From: UBA4717 sp002404395
GTDB taxonomy: Bacteria; Bacillota; Clostridia; Oscillospirales; CAG-272
Length of the DNA: 26,989 bases
Direction: 5' to 3'
Assembly: GCA_937902275.1 (NCBI GenBank)
Contig: CALFNW010000002.1
Location: 1-26,989 of the forward strand
Numbering within the stretch: position 1 is the stretch's first letter; every line of letters begins with the position of its first letter. Made by a program: the position numbers and the translations under genes. The notes beneath the pieces were generated by a model. The model saw nothing but the letters and a program-made list of their open reading frames with translations. It had not been told where the DNA came from and searched no databases. Below, one piece after another: positions 1-7,840 of this stretch.

Positions 1-890
1 TGAGCATTATCCACGATCTTTTGCTGATATTCCTTGAACTCGGGTCTCAGCGCCTCCCCGAGAGCCACTGCTTTTGCAGCGATTATATGCATGAGCGGAC
101 CGCCCTGCGTGCCCGGGAATATCGCCTTGTCGATCTGCTTTGCAAGCGACTCGCGGCAAAGGATCATACCGCCGCGCGGACCTCTGAGCGTTTTATGAGT
201 AGTTGTAGTCACGACATCGGCATACTCTACCGGATTCGGATGAAGTCCCGCCGCCACAAGTCCGGCGATATGCGCCATATCCACCATAAAATACGCGCCG
301 ACCTTTTTGGCGATCTGAGATATGCGCTCAAAATCAATTATTCTCGGATAAGCCGACGCGCCGGCAACGATAAGCTTCGGCTTGTTTGCAAGCGCGATCT
401 CTTCAAGCTTGTCGTAATCTATGCGCTCAGTGACGTCGTCGACGCCGTACGGAACAAAGTTGTAGGTCTTTCCCGAAGCGTTCACCGGGCTTCCGTGAGT
501 AAGATGACCGCCGTGAGCCAGATTCATTCCGAGCACCGTATCGCCTGGGTTTATAAGCGCCATATATGCGGCAAGATTCGCCTGTGCTCCGCTGTGAGGC
601 TGAACATTGGCGTGCTCTGCGCCGAAAAGGGTGCAGGCGCGTTCTCTGGCAATTTCTTCGGCAATATCCACACACTCACAGCCGCCGTAATAACGGTGTC
701 CGGGATACCCCTCGGCGTATTTGTTGGTCAGAACGGTCGCCATCGTTGCCATGACCGCGGGAGAGACCACGTTTTCAGAAGCTATCAGCTCAAGACCTCT
801 CTGCTGTCTTTTAAACTCGCTTTTTACAGCCGCGCCGACCTCGGGATCCTTTTCGCAAATAAAATCCATAATATCTCTGACTATTGCCAT
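1..890 (-). CDS. glyA: Serine hydroxymethyltransferase, N-terminal part (cut by window edge)
   Basis: PLP-dependent cytosolic enzyme that interconverts serine plus tetrahydrofolate with glycine plus 5,10-methylene-THF, feeding one-carbon metabolism. Reading leftward from ATG at 890 gives 296 intact codons before the window ends; the family is about 410-420 residues, so roughly the last 120 are missing. Visible family signatures are the N-terminal ELIASEN segment (about residues 34-40), YAEGYPGHRYYGG (58-70), the HGGHLTHG segment (about 126-133), and the PLP-lysine motif TTTTHKTLRGPRGG with the Schiff-base lysine at residue 233. The start is supported by a purine-rich GAGAAAGGG about 13 bases upstream and by the promoter at 941-969. 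It is divergent from gpmI, with a 372-base shared intergenic region. The assignment is secure; only the C-terminus is unseen. Confidence 0.96.
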   Translation of the reverse strand, partial: MAIVRDIMDFICEKDPEVGAAVKSEFKRQQRGLELIASENVVSPAVMATMATVLTNKYAEGYPGHRYYGGCECVDIAEEIARERACTLFGAEHANVQPHSGAQANLAAYMALINPGDTVLGMNLAHGGHLTHGSPVNASGKTYNFVPYGVDDVTERIDYDKLEEIALANKPKLIVAGASAYPRIIDFERISQIAKKVGAYFMVDMAHIAGLVAAGLHPNPVEYADVVTTTTHKTLRGPRGGMILCRESLAKQIDKAIFPGTQGGPLMHIIAAKAVALGEALRPEFKEYQQKIVDNA

Positions 891-940
891 TACAAAGTAC
901 CTGCCCTTTCTCTCGTAAAAAATCGAATGCTTACCGAAAC

Positions 941-969
941 ATTATACAGCATTTTTGCAAATATATCAA
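941..969 (-). promoter_or_regulatory. Sigma-A promoter of glyA
   Basis: On the minus strand, TTGATA (969-964) and TATAAT (946-941) are separated by 17 bases. The -10 is a perfect match and the -35 differs from TTGACA at one position. Transcription would begin around 934, giving a leader of about 45 bases before the glyA ATG. Seen directly; activity is inferred. Confidence 0.8.
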
Positions 970-1048
970 GAGAAGCGGCAATTTTAATTGAATTTTGCCG
1001 AATTTCGGTACAAAACATTAAAAATACGAAAACATGAGCGGGTATTTA

Positions 1049-1076
1049 TTGACATTTCGCAAAAAACGGGTATAAT
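1049..1076 (+). promoter_or_regulatory. Sigma-A promoter of gpmI
   Basis: A consensus TTGACA (1049-1054) and consensus TATAAT (1071-1076) are separated by 16 bases. This should be a strong vegetative promoter. The start point would lie near 1083, about 180 bases ahead of the gpmI ATG. Confidence 0.88.
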
Positions 1077-1235
1077 ATATATGTTATGGTAGGACTTTTG
1101 CGGTCCGGGTCATTCCTTTTCTTTCACGCCGACGTATTATCGGGCGGCGTCCGAAACCTTCGGAGTCGGTTGCGCACGCAAAGCTCGCATCGCAATTCAG
1201 ACGCAATCGACATGAAACAACCGATCACTGTTTGA

Positions 1236-1257
1236 GTCGGCTACGCCGACATGGAGG
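1236..1257 (+). promoter_or_regulatory. Stem-loop abutting the gpmI Shine-Dalgarno
   Basis: GTCGGC (1236-1241), loop TAC, GCCGAC (1245-1250) form a perfect 6-bp stem, followed at once by ATGGAGG (1251-1257). The GGAGG inside this heptamer is the ribosome binding site for the ATG at 1263. The ATG within ATGGAGG is itself in frame, 12 bases upstream, and could give a four-residue-longer product beginning MEVI. The same architecture recurs at ireB (16547-16575). Confidence 0.65.
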
Positions 1258-1262
1258 TCATT

Positions 1263-2912
1263 ATGGCACAGTTAAAAAAGCTAAAAAACTTCGCGGGCGT
1301 TGAAGGCCCGGTCGTAACAATAGTAATGGACGGCGTCGGACTCGCGCCCGACAGCGCGGGAAATGCGGTTGCCGAAGCGTATACCCCTACGCTTGATATG
1401 CTGAGAGAAAACTATCCGATGCTTAAGCTGAAAGCTCACGGAACCGCAGTAGGTCTGCCGTCGGACGATGACATGGGCAACTCCGAGGTCGGCCACAACG
1501 CACTCGGCGCCGGACAGGTCTTCGCACAGGGCGCAAAGCTTGTTACTCAGTCGATAGAATCCGGCAAGATCTTTGCCTCCGACACTTGGAAAACGCTGAT
1601 TGGAAACCTCGGCGACGGCTCAACTCTCCACTTTATCGGACTTTTCTCCGACGGAAACGTTCACTCGCACATTGATCATCTCAAGGCAATGATCCTTAAA
1701 GCCAAAGAAGAAAAGGTAAAACGCGTCAGAATACACATTCTGATCGACGGACGCGACGTAGGCGAAACCTCCGCGCTTGATTATATTCTGCCGTTTGAAG
1801 AATTTCTGAACTCGCTCAGAAGCAATGATTTTGATATCATGATCGCTTCGGGCGGCGGACGCATGAAGATTACCATGGACCGTTACGAAGCCGATTGGAG
1901 CATGGTCGAGCTAGGTTGGAAGACTCACGTGCTCGGCGAGGGCAGACAGTTTGCATCCGCCGAAGAGGCAGTCGTTACCTATCGCAAAGAATACGGCGTG
2001 ATCGACCAGGATCTTCCTCCCTTTGTCATCGCCAAGGACGGCAAGCCGGTCGGTACGATCGAAGACGGCGACAGCGTTATCTTCTACAATTTCCGCGGAG
2101 ACCGTTCGATCGAAATATCCAAAGCCTTTGAAGACACGAACTTTACCAAATTCGACCGCGTGCGCTTCCCGCGGGTAATATACGCAGGAATGCTTGAATA
2201 CGACGGCGACCTTCATATCCCGTCAAGATACCTCGTATCTCCTCCCGAGATCACAAACACCATGAGCGAATACCTCGCCGACATGAAGATCCCGGAGCTT
2301 GCCATTTCCGAAACTCAGAAATTCGGCCATGTCACCTACTTCTGGAACGGCAACCGTTCGGGCAAATTCAGCGAAGAATACGAAACCTATATCGAAATTC
2401 CCTCCGATGTTATCCCGTTTGAACAGAGACCGTGGATGAAGTGCGCCGAGATCACCGACAAGCTTATCGAATGCCTTGAGTCGGGTAAATATAAATATCT
2501 GCGCGTAAACTTCCCCAACGGCGATATGGTCGGACACACAGGCAATCTGCTTGCCACCAGAATCGGCGTTGAGTCGGTCGACCTTCAGCTCAAACGTCTG
2601 CTTGACGTGATCGACCGTCTGCACGGCGTGGCTATCGTCACCGCCGACCACGGAAACGCAGATGAAATGTATGAGATCGACAAGAAAACTCACGCTCCCA
2701 AAGTTGACAAGGAGGGTCACTACAAGGCAAAGACCAGCCACACTCTCAATCCCGTTCCCTGTCATATATTCGACAACTACTATCGCGACGCGTACACCGT
2801 AAAGTCCGACGACGGAAGCTTCGGACTTTCCGATATTGCCGCTACCGTAGTCAATCTGCTCGGATACGAAGCTCCCGATATGTGGGACCGCTCGCTGATC
2901 GACGTAAAATAA
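1263..2912 (+). CDS. gpmI: 2,3-bisphosphoglycerate-independent phosphoglycerate mutase
   Basis: Cytosolic glycolytic and gluconeogenic enzyme interconverting 3- and 2-phosphoglycerate through a phosphoserine intermediate with two metal ions (normally Mn). The 549-residue protein belongs to the alkaline-phosphatase superfamily. Visible are the metal-binding DGVG near residues 23-26, the nucleophile motif MGNSEVGHNALGAGQ with Ser74, the substrate-binding IDGRDVGE and ASGGGRMKITMDRYEADW segments, and the C-terminal metal ligands in NFPNGDMVGHTG and TADHGNADEM. Length is typical or slightly long. I chose ATG 1263 because GGAGG (1253-1257) sits 5 bases upstream; the in-frame ATG at 1251 overlaps that site and has none of its own. 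It has its own strong promoter and probably reads into proS through a small hairpin 12 bases past its stop. Confidence 0.96.
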   Translation: MAQLKKLKNFAGVEGPVVTIVMDGVGLAPDSAGNAVAEAYTPTLDMLRENYPMLKLKAHGTAVGLPSDDDMGNSEVGHNALGAGQVFAQGAKLVTQSIESGKIFASDTWKTLIGNLGDGSTLHFIGLFSDGNVHSHIDHLKAMILKAKEEKVKRVRIHILIDGRDVGETSALDYILPFEEFLNSLRSNDFDIMIASGGGRMKITMDRYEADWSMVELGWKTHVLGEGRQFASAEEAVVTYRKEYGVIDQDLPPFVIAKDGKPVGTIEDGDSVIFYNFRGDRSIEISKAFEDTNFTKFDRVRFPRVIYAGMLEYDGDLHIPSRYLVSPPEITNTMSEYLADMKIPELAISETQKFGHVTYFWNGNRSGKFSEEYETYIEIPSDVIPFEQRPWMKCAEITDKLIECLESGKYKYLRVNFPNGDMVGHTGNLLATRIGVESVDLQLKRLLDVIDRLHGVAIVTADHGNADEMYEIDKKTHAPKVDKEGHYKAKTSHTLNPVPCHIFDNYYRDAYTVKSDDGSFGLSDIAATVVNLLGYEAPDMWDRSLIDVK

Positions 2913-2924
2913 ACGAACACAAAG

Positions 2925-2944
2925 CCCGCCGCCGAAGCGGCGGG
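2925..2944 (+). terminator. GC-rich hairpin between gpmI and proS (attenuator or weak terminator)
   Basis: CCCGCCGC (2925-2932), loop CGAA, GCGGCGGG (2937-2944) make a perfect 8-bp stem with a stable tetraloop. No T-run follows (TCTTACATAA), so it is unlikely to stop all transcription. It lies 13 bases ahead of the proS ribosome binding site, and I saw no promoter in the gap. Partial termination or mRNA processing between the two genes is the simplest reading. Confidence 0.5.
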
Positions 2945-2973
2945 TCTTACATAAACGAAAGGAACACTTCAAA

Positions 2974-4410
2974 ATGGCATCAGATAAGAAAATGGTCGAG
3001 CAGATCACCTCTATGGAGGAAGACTTTGCCAAGTGGTATACCGACATAGTAAAAAAAGCCGACCTTATCGACTATTCAAGCGTCAAGGGCTGTATGATAT
3101 TCCGTCCTTACGGATATGCGATCTGGGAAAATATCCGTAATATCCTTGACAAACGCTTTAAGGAAACCGGTCATTGCAATGTGTATATGCCGATGTTTAT
3201 TCCGGAATCCATGCTCAACAAAGAAAAGGAACACGTGGAAGGCTTTGCGCCCGAAGTTGCATGGGTAACTCACGGCGGAAGCGAACCGCTTACCGAAAGA
3301 ATGTGCGTCAGACCTACCTCGGAGACGCTTTTCTGCGAGCATTACGCCAACATAATCAAGTCCTACAGAGACCTTCCGAAGCTCTACAACCAATGGTGCA
3401 GTGTGGTAAGATGGGAAAAGACCACCCGTCCGTTCCTGCGCAACCGCGAATTTTTGTGGCAGGAGGGGCACACCATGCACGCGACCGCCGAAGAAGCTGA
3501 AGCGGAAACGCTGCGTATGCTGAACGTTTATGCCGATTTCTTTGAAAAGGAGCTCGGTATACCGGTAATCAAAGGACAAAAGACCGAAAAAGAAAAGTTC
3601 GCGGGGGCAAAAGCTACCTATACCGTTGAGGCGCTTATGCACGACGGCAAAGCACTCCAGGGAGGAACCTCCCACAACTTCGGAGACGGCTTCGCCAAGG
3701 CTTTCGGAATACAGTATCTTGACCGCGACAATCAGATCAAAAACTGCTTCCAGACCTCGTGGGGCGTTTCGACCCGTATGATCGGCGCGATCATCATGTG
3801 CCACGGCGATAACAACGGACTCGTGCTTCCGCCGTCCATTGCACCGACTCAGCTCGTGATCGTACCGGTACAGCAGCATAAGGAAGGCGTGCTTGAAAAG
3901 GCACGTGAAATATATGACTGCCTCAAGGACAGCTTCCGAGTTGAGCTTGACGATTCCGAGAATTCCCCCGGCTGGAAATTTGCACAGCACGAAATGCGCG
4001 GCGTACCGTTGAGACTCGAGATCGGTCCGCGCGACATTGAAGAAAACAAATGCGTACTTGTGCGCCGCGACAACCGCGAAAAGTCTTTCGTTTCGCTCGA
4101 TAACTTAAAAACTGAGGTTACTGCCCTGCTCAAAGCAGTCACCGACGGTCTCTATGCATCCGCGCTTGAGCGCAGAAACAATATGACCTACACCGCCACC
4201 GAGCTTTCTGATTTTGTGGAAATCGCTAAGACCAAGCCCGGATACATCAAGGCTATGTGGTGCGGCGACTTAGAGTGCGAACTCAAGCTCAAGGAAGTCG
4301 CGGACGTGTCTTCACGCTGTATGCCTTTCGGAGAAGAAGCAGTCTCCGATAAATGCATCTGCTGCGGCAAGCCCGCGCACAAGTTGGTATATTGGGGCAA
4401 GGCATATTAA
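2974..4410 (+). CDS. proS: Prolyl-tRNA synthetase, short (archaeal/eukaryote-like) type
   Basis: Class II aminoacyl-tRNA synthetase that charges tRNA-Pro in the cytosol. The 478-residue length, lack of the large bacterial editing insertion, and a cysteine-bearing C-terminal domain mark the short form shared by archaea, eukaryotes and many Clostridia. Visible are the PTSE segment (about 114-117), motif 2 around WEKTTRPFLRNREFLWQEGH (147-166), motif 3 near GVSTRMIGAIIMCHGDNNG, an anticodon-binding domain starting at APTQLVIVPVQQHK, and a C-terminal domain with cysteines in MWCGDLEC and DKCICCGK that probably bind zinc. The start follows AAAGGA at 2958-2963, ten bases upstream. A strong terminator follows the gene. 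Identity is very secure. Confidence 0.97.
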   Translation: MASDKKMVEQITSMEEDFAKWYTDIVKKADLIDYSSVKGCMIFRPYGYAIWENIRNILDKRFKETGHCNVYMPMFIPESMLNKEKEHVEGFAPEVAWVTHGGSEPLTERMCVRPTSETLFCEHYANIIKSYRDLPKLYNQWCSVVRWEKTTRPFLRNREFLWQEGHTMHATAEEAEAETLRMLNVYADFFEKELGIPVIKGQKTEKEKFAGAKATYTVEALMHDGKALQGGTSHNFGDGFAKAFGIQYLDRDNQIKNCFQTSWGVSTRMIGAIIMCHGDNNGLVLPPSIAPTQLVIVPVQQHKEGVLEKAREIYDCLKDSFRVELDDSENSPGWKFAQHEMRGVPLRLEIGPRDIEENKCVLVRRDNREKSFVSLDNLKTEVTALLKAVTDGLYASALERRNNMTYTATELSDFVEIAKTKPGYIKAMWCGDLECELKLKEVADVSSRCMPFGEEAVSDKCICCGKPAHKLVYWGKAY

Positions 4411-4436
4411 CCTGTATATCTAATACGACAAACTCA

Positions 4437-4473
4437 GACCCGCAACGGTGACCTCCGTTGCGGGTCGCTTTTT
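4437..4473 (+). terminator. Rho-independent terminator of proS
   Basis: GACCCGCAACGG (4437-4448) pairs perfectly with CCGTTGCGGGTC (4455-4466) around a 6-base loop, followed by GC and five T (4469-4473). A 12-bp GC-rich stem with a T tract is a classic intrinsic terminator for rightward transcription. Confidence 0.9.
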
Positions 4474-4531
4474 CAGCGGCAGATCCGAATTCATGTCCGT
4501 CTCGCTTACCGCCCGACGTTAAAAATATACA

Positions 4532-4576
4532 AAAGACTGCTGCAGGCGCATCGCAATTTTGCCTGCAGCAGTCTTT
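4532..4576 (-). terminator. Intrinsic terminator of the mnmA-hisS-aspS block
   Basis: A 16-bp perfect inverted repeat (4532-4547 with 4561-4576) encloses a 13-base loop. On the minus strand the stem is A-rich at its base and is followed by TGTATATTTTT, so it fits termination after aspS (stop at 4611). On the plus strand it is followed by ACTTTTTC and could back up the proS terminator, making it bidirectional between convergent genes. Confidence 0.8.
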
Positions 4577-4610
4577 ACTTTTTCAAACCGCTATATATTC
4601 GCTGACACAA

Positions 4611-6407
4611 TCATTCTTCTTCGGTTTTCGTAACCGCAATCGAAAGTTCCTCAAGCGCTTTGGTGTCGGGAAGCGACGGGCACATCGACATAGGCTCGGA
4701 CGCATTCTGCACCTTCGGGAAAGCGATAACGTCACGAATATCGTCAAGTCCGAGCACAAGCATTACAAGACGGTCAAGACCGAATGCAAGGCCGCCGTGC
4801 GGAGGTGTGCCGTACTTGAAAGCTTCAAGCAAGAAGCCGAACTTGTTCTGCTGTTGCTCTTCATCAAGTCCCAAACACTCAAACATCTTTTTCTGAATTT
4901 CGGGATCATGAATACGGATAGATCCGCCGCCGATCTCACATCCGTTAAGTACGATATCGTATGCCTTTGCTCTGACCGCGCCGAGATCGGTGTCGATCAG
5001 GCCGAGATCCTCTTCCATCGGCATGGTGAAGGGATGATGCATAGGATAGTATCTGCCCTCATCCTCGTCATATTCAAAGAGCGGAAATTCGGTGACCCAC
5101 AGGAATTTGAACTCGTTTTTATCAAGGATACCGAGACGCTTTGCGATCTCGCAACGCAGTGCGCCGAGCGAATCAAACACCACTTTATTCTTATCGGCAA
5201 CGATGAATATAAGGTCGCCTTCCTTAGCGCCGAGCTTTTCAAGGACGCGGCGGTTCTCTTCCTCAGTAAGGAACTTCGCATACGACGACGATATCTCGCC
5301 GTTGTGATTCTTGTACCATGCAAGTCCCTTTGCCTTATATGACTTCACAAAGTCGGCAAGACCGTCGATCTCCTTGCGCGAAAATTTGTCGGCTCCGCCG
5401 ACTATATTGATTCCGCGCACACTGCCGCCGTTTTCAACCGCGCCGGCAAATACCTTAAAGCCACAGCCGCGTACTTCTTCGGTAAGATCGGTAAGCTCAA
5501 ATCCGAAGCGCAGATCGGGCTTGTCCGAACCGAAGCGTTCCATACACTCGCGCCAAGTAAGCCTTAAGAAAGGCTCGTTCATTTCAATTCCCTTGTATTC
5601 CTTGAAAAGTTTTTTAAGGAAACGCTCGTGGACGTCCATAACATCATCTTCATTTACAAATGACATTTCGGTATCTATCTGCGTAAACTCGGGCTGTCTG
5701 TCCGCACGCAGATCCTCGTCACGGAAGCATTTTGCGATCTGGAAGTAACGGTCGAAGCCCGAAACCATCAGTATCTGCTTATAAAGCTGAGGCGACTGCG
5801 GCAGTGCGTAAAACTTTCCGGGATGCACGCGGCTCGGTACGAGATAGTCGCGCGCGCCCTCCGGAGTAGGCTTTATAAGGCAGGGAGTTTCTATATCAAT
5901 AAATCCGTTTTCCGCGTAAAAATCGCGTGTGATCTTAACTATCTTGTTTCTTTCTATAATATTTCTTGCAAGGTCGGGACGGCGCAGGTCGAGATATCTG
6001 TGTTTAAGTCTGAGTTCGGGCTTAACATCACTGTTTTCCACAATTTCAAAAGGCGGCGTCTGCGCCTTTGAAAGGATCTTGATCTCATCAACCGCCACCT
6101 CAATCTCACCGGTGGGAATATTGGTGTTTACCGCACCCTCGCCGCGATGGCGCACTACGCCCTTAACGCAAAGGACATATTCGCCGCGCGCAGAAAAGGC
6201 GGTGTCAAAAACACCCTTATCGGTATGCTCGTCAAACGCCAGCTGAATAATACCGCTGCGGTCTCTGAGATCAATGAATATCAGACTTCCGAGGTCACGC
6301 TGACGCTGTACCCAGCCCATCAGACATACGCGTTCGCCGACATTGTTTTTGCCAAGCTCCGCGCAATAACAGGTTCTCTTGTCGTTCTTTGAAAGCAGTT
6401 CTGCCAT
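4611..6407 (-). CDS. aspS: Aspartyl-tRNA synthetase, bacterial type
   Basis: Class II synthetase that charges tRNA-Asp, and possibly tRNA-Asn if non-discriminating; this cannot be decided by eye. The 598-residue protein has the N-terminal OB-fold anticodon domain (GWVQRQRDLGSLIFIDLRDR near 32-51), the catalytic core with motif 2 (CFRDEDLRADRQPEFTQIDT), the bacterial GAD insertion domain (around FKVFAGAVENGG), and motif 3 (GGLAFGLDRLVMLVLG). Length matches bacterial AspRS. I chose ATG 6407, with GGAG at 6417-6414 close upstream; the reading frame extends 15 codons further, but those codons run through the leader stem-loop and have no better site. It is the last gene of the leftward block, 96 bases after hisS and ahead of the terminator at 4532-4576. 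Confidence 0.97.
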   Translation of the reverse strand: MAELLSKNDKRTCYCAELGKNNVGERVCLMGWVQRQRDLGSLIFIDLRDRSGIIQLAFDEHTDKGVFDTAFSARGEYVLCVKGVVRHRGEGAVNTNIPTGEIEVAVDEIKILSKAQTPPFEIVENSDVKPELRLKHRYLDLRRPDLARNIIERNKIVKITRDFYAENGFIDIETPCLIKPTPEGARDYLVPSRVHPGKFYALPQSPQLYKQILMVSGFDRYFQIAKCFRDEDLRADRQPEFTQIDTEMSFVNEDDVMDVHERFLKKLFKEYKGIEMNEPFLRLTWRECMERFGSDKPDLRFGFELTDLTEEVRGCGFKVFAGAVENGGSVRGINIVGGADKFSRKEIDGLADFVKSYKAKGLAWYKNHNGEISSSYAKFLTEEENRRVLEKLGAKEGDLIFIVADKNKVVFDSLGALRCEIAKRLGILDKNEFKFLWVTEFPLFEYDEDEGRYYPMHHPFTMPMEEDLGLIDTDLGAVRAKAYDIVLNGCEIGGGSIRIHDPEIQKKMFECLGLDEEQQQNKFGFLLEAFKYGTPPHGGLAFGLDRLVMLVLGLDDIRDVIAFPKVQNASEPMSMCPSLPDTKALEELSIAVTKTEEE

Positions 6408-6413
6408 TTTTAG

Positions 6414-6436
6414 CTCCGTTCCGCCGTATTTACGGC
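6414..6436 (-). promoter_or_regulatory. Stem-loop abutting the aspS Shine-Dalgarno
   Basis: A perfect 14-base palindrome (6423-6436), read on the minus strand as GCCGTAAATACGGC, can fold as a 5-bp stem with a 4-base loop. Five bases later comes the GGAG of the aspS ribosome binding site (6417-6414). The sequence GGCGGAACGGAG that spans stem end and binding site is identical to the one in front of hisS. Confidence 0.55.
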
Positions 6437-6503
6437 TGTTTAGCGCACACACACCGTCTATCGCGATGCTTGCCGCTTGATTTTTATACTATTAGCTGCA
6501 CGC

Positions 6504-7760
6504 TCAGATCAATTCCATGACCGATTCGACTATACGTTCGATCTCCACTTCTGTCTGTGTAGATTCTTTCATGTTTTTGAGCTGCGCTCTGCCGCTCTCA
6601 AGCTCGCTGTCACCGATTATCACCGTATAAGCGGCTCCCTTTTTGTCGGCATACTTCATCTGCGCCTTGAGTGAGCGGCCCACCAGATCGGTCTCGGCGT
6701 AAATACCTGCGGCTCTGAACTTTTCCACCATGGCAACCGCCGCGGTCACAGCCGCCGCTCCCATAGGAGCGATATACACCTTCGGCGCATTTTCCTCTGT
6801 TATTTTCACTCCCGATGCCTCAAGCGCAAGAATAAGTCTCGTGATACCCATAGCAAAGCCTATACCCGGAAGCTCGGGTCCGCCGAGCTGTTTCATAAGC
6901 CCGTCATATCTGCCGCCGCCGCAAATAGTGCTCTGCGCGCCGATCTCATTGCAAATAAACTCAAATACGGTACGCGTGTAATAATCAAGCCCGCGCACAA
7001 TATGCGGGTCGATAGTATACTCTATGCCCATGCCTTCAAGACAAGATTTTAACCCGTCCAGATGCTCCGCGCATTCAGGGCAAAGATTGTCGATTGTTTT
7101 CGGCGCATTTTCGGCTAACGCCTTACATTCGGGACACTTGCAGTCAAGTATTCTGAGCGGATTTGTCTTAAGCCGCTCCTTGCAGGTATCGCAAAGCCCG
7201 CCGATATTATCCGAAAAGTATTCCACAAGCGCCTTGTGGTAATTCGGACGGCACTTCGGGCATCCGATACTGTTGATGTGAAGGCTCGTGTTTTTTATCC
7301 CGAGCTCGTGAATAAAGTTTGATGCAAAGGCGATCACCGTCGCATCACACTGCGGCGCCGCAGCTCCGAAGGTCTCACTGCCGAATTGAAAAAACTCACG
7401 GCTTCTGCCTGCCTGCGGCTTCTCATAACGGAAGCAGTTGATTATGTAATACAGTTTAAGCGGCATGGTATCGGAACACTTGCCGTTTTCGATCAGTGAG
7501 CGAACTACGCTCGCCGTGCCTTCAGGCCGCAGAGTGTAGCTGCGCTCCTCTCTGTCGGTAAAAGTGTACATTTCTTTTTGCACCACATCGGTCGTATCGC
7601 CGACTCCGCGCGCAAAAAGCTCAGTCTGCTCGAAGGTCGGAAAGCGCAGCTCCTCATAGCCATATTTCGCCGCGACCTCACGCGCCTTGTTTTCGATATA
7701 GTGCCACACCCCGATATTTTCAGGCAGTATATCCATTGTTCCTCTCGGTTTTTGTATCAT
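6504..7760 (-). CDS. hisS: Histidyl-tRNA synthetase
   Basis: Class II synthetase that charges tRNA-His. The protein is 418 residues, normal for the family. Visible are the N-terminal PRGTMDILP, motif 2 (CFRYEKPQAGRSREFFQFGSE), the HisRS-specific signatures LVRGLDYYTRT (here IVRGLDYYTRTVFEF) and GGGRYDGL, motif 3 (GFAMGITRLILAL), and a C-terminal anticodon-binding domain. The insertion domain has paired cysteines in GCPKC, LCDTC, CKCPEC and LCPEC, a common Firmicutes pattern that may hold zinc. The ATG at 7760 has GGAG ten bases upstream, next to a small stem-loop. It lies 80 bases after mnmA and 96 before aspS on the same strand; hisS-aspS adjacency is widespread in Firmicutes. Confidence 0.97.
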   Translation of the reverse strand: MIQKPRGTMDILPENIGVWHYIENKAREVAAKYGYEELRFPTFEQTELFARGVGDTTDVVQKEMYTFTDREERSYTLRPEGTASVVRSLIENGKCSDTMPLKLYYIINCFRYEKPQAGRSREFFQFGSETFGAAAPQCDATVIAFASNFIHELGIKNTSLHINSIGCPKCRPNYHKALVEYFSDNIGGLCDTCKERLKTNPLRILDCKCPECKALAENAPKTIDNLCPECAEHLDGLKSCLEGMGIEYTIDPHIVRGLDYYTRTVFEFICNEIGAQSTICGGGRYDGLMKQLGGPELPGIGFAMGITRLILALEASGVKITEENAPKVYIAPMGAAAVTAAVAMVEKFRAAGIYAETDLVGRSLKAQMKYADKKGAAYTVIIGDSELESGRAQLKNMKESTQTEVEIERIVESVMELI

Positions 7761-7770
7761 ATATAGTCTT

Positions 7771-7790
7771 CTCCGTTCCGCCGTCGGCGG
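7771..7790 (-). promoter_or_regulatory. Stem-loop abutting the hisS Shine-Dalgarno
   Basis: On the minus strand CCGCC, loop GAC, GGCGG (7790-7778) form a 5-bp GC stem, followed three bases later by the GGAG (7774-7771) that serves hisS. The run GGCGGAACGGAG is shared exactly with the aspS leader, which suggests a repeated translational module rather than chance. I see no T-box or other known synthetase leader. Confidence 0.5.
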
Positions 7791-7840
7791 TCAATCTATT
7801 AACACATATCCACGCCTGTAGCTTAAATAACCTTGCCCCG

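Larger units (their letters stand above)
891..1262. other. Divergent glyA/gpmI intergenic region with a long gpmI leader
   Basis: This 372-base region holds the two divergent promoters (941-969 minus, 1049-1076 plus) and a leader of about 180 bases in front of gpmI. The leader has several short GC-rich inverted repeats, among them GGAC/GGTCC around 1092-1107 and the stem-loop at 1236-1250 touching the ribosome binding site. I recognise no riboswitch class and no leader peptide with a regulatory codon run. Confidence 0.6.

Noticed and set aside
21..1037. A 338-codon plus-strand frame opposite glyA
   Set aside because: The minus-strand glyA frame carries every family motif with the PLP lysine; the plus frame is its shadow.
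2223..3990. Two long minus-strand frames (274 and 304 codons) opposite gpmI and proS
   Set aside because: Both lie antisense to genes with complete family motifs, and neither shows recognisable domains or translation signals.
4458..5342. A 294-codon plus-strand frame opposite the aspS 3' half
   Set aside because: It starts in the proS terminator and opposes motif 3 and the GAD domain of aspS; no independent evidence.
7761..7840. Possible T-box leader for hisS
   Set aside because: The gap is only 80 bases, with no T-box sequence or specifier stem-loop, only a small GC stem at the ribosome binding site.
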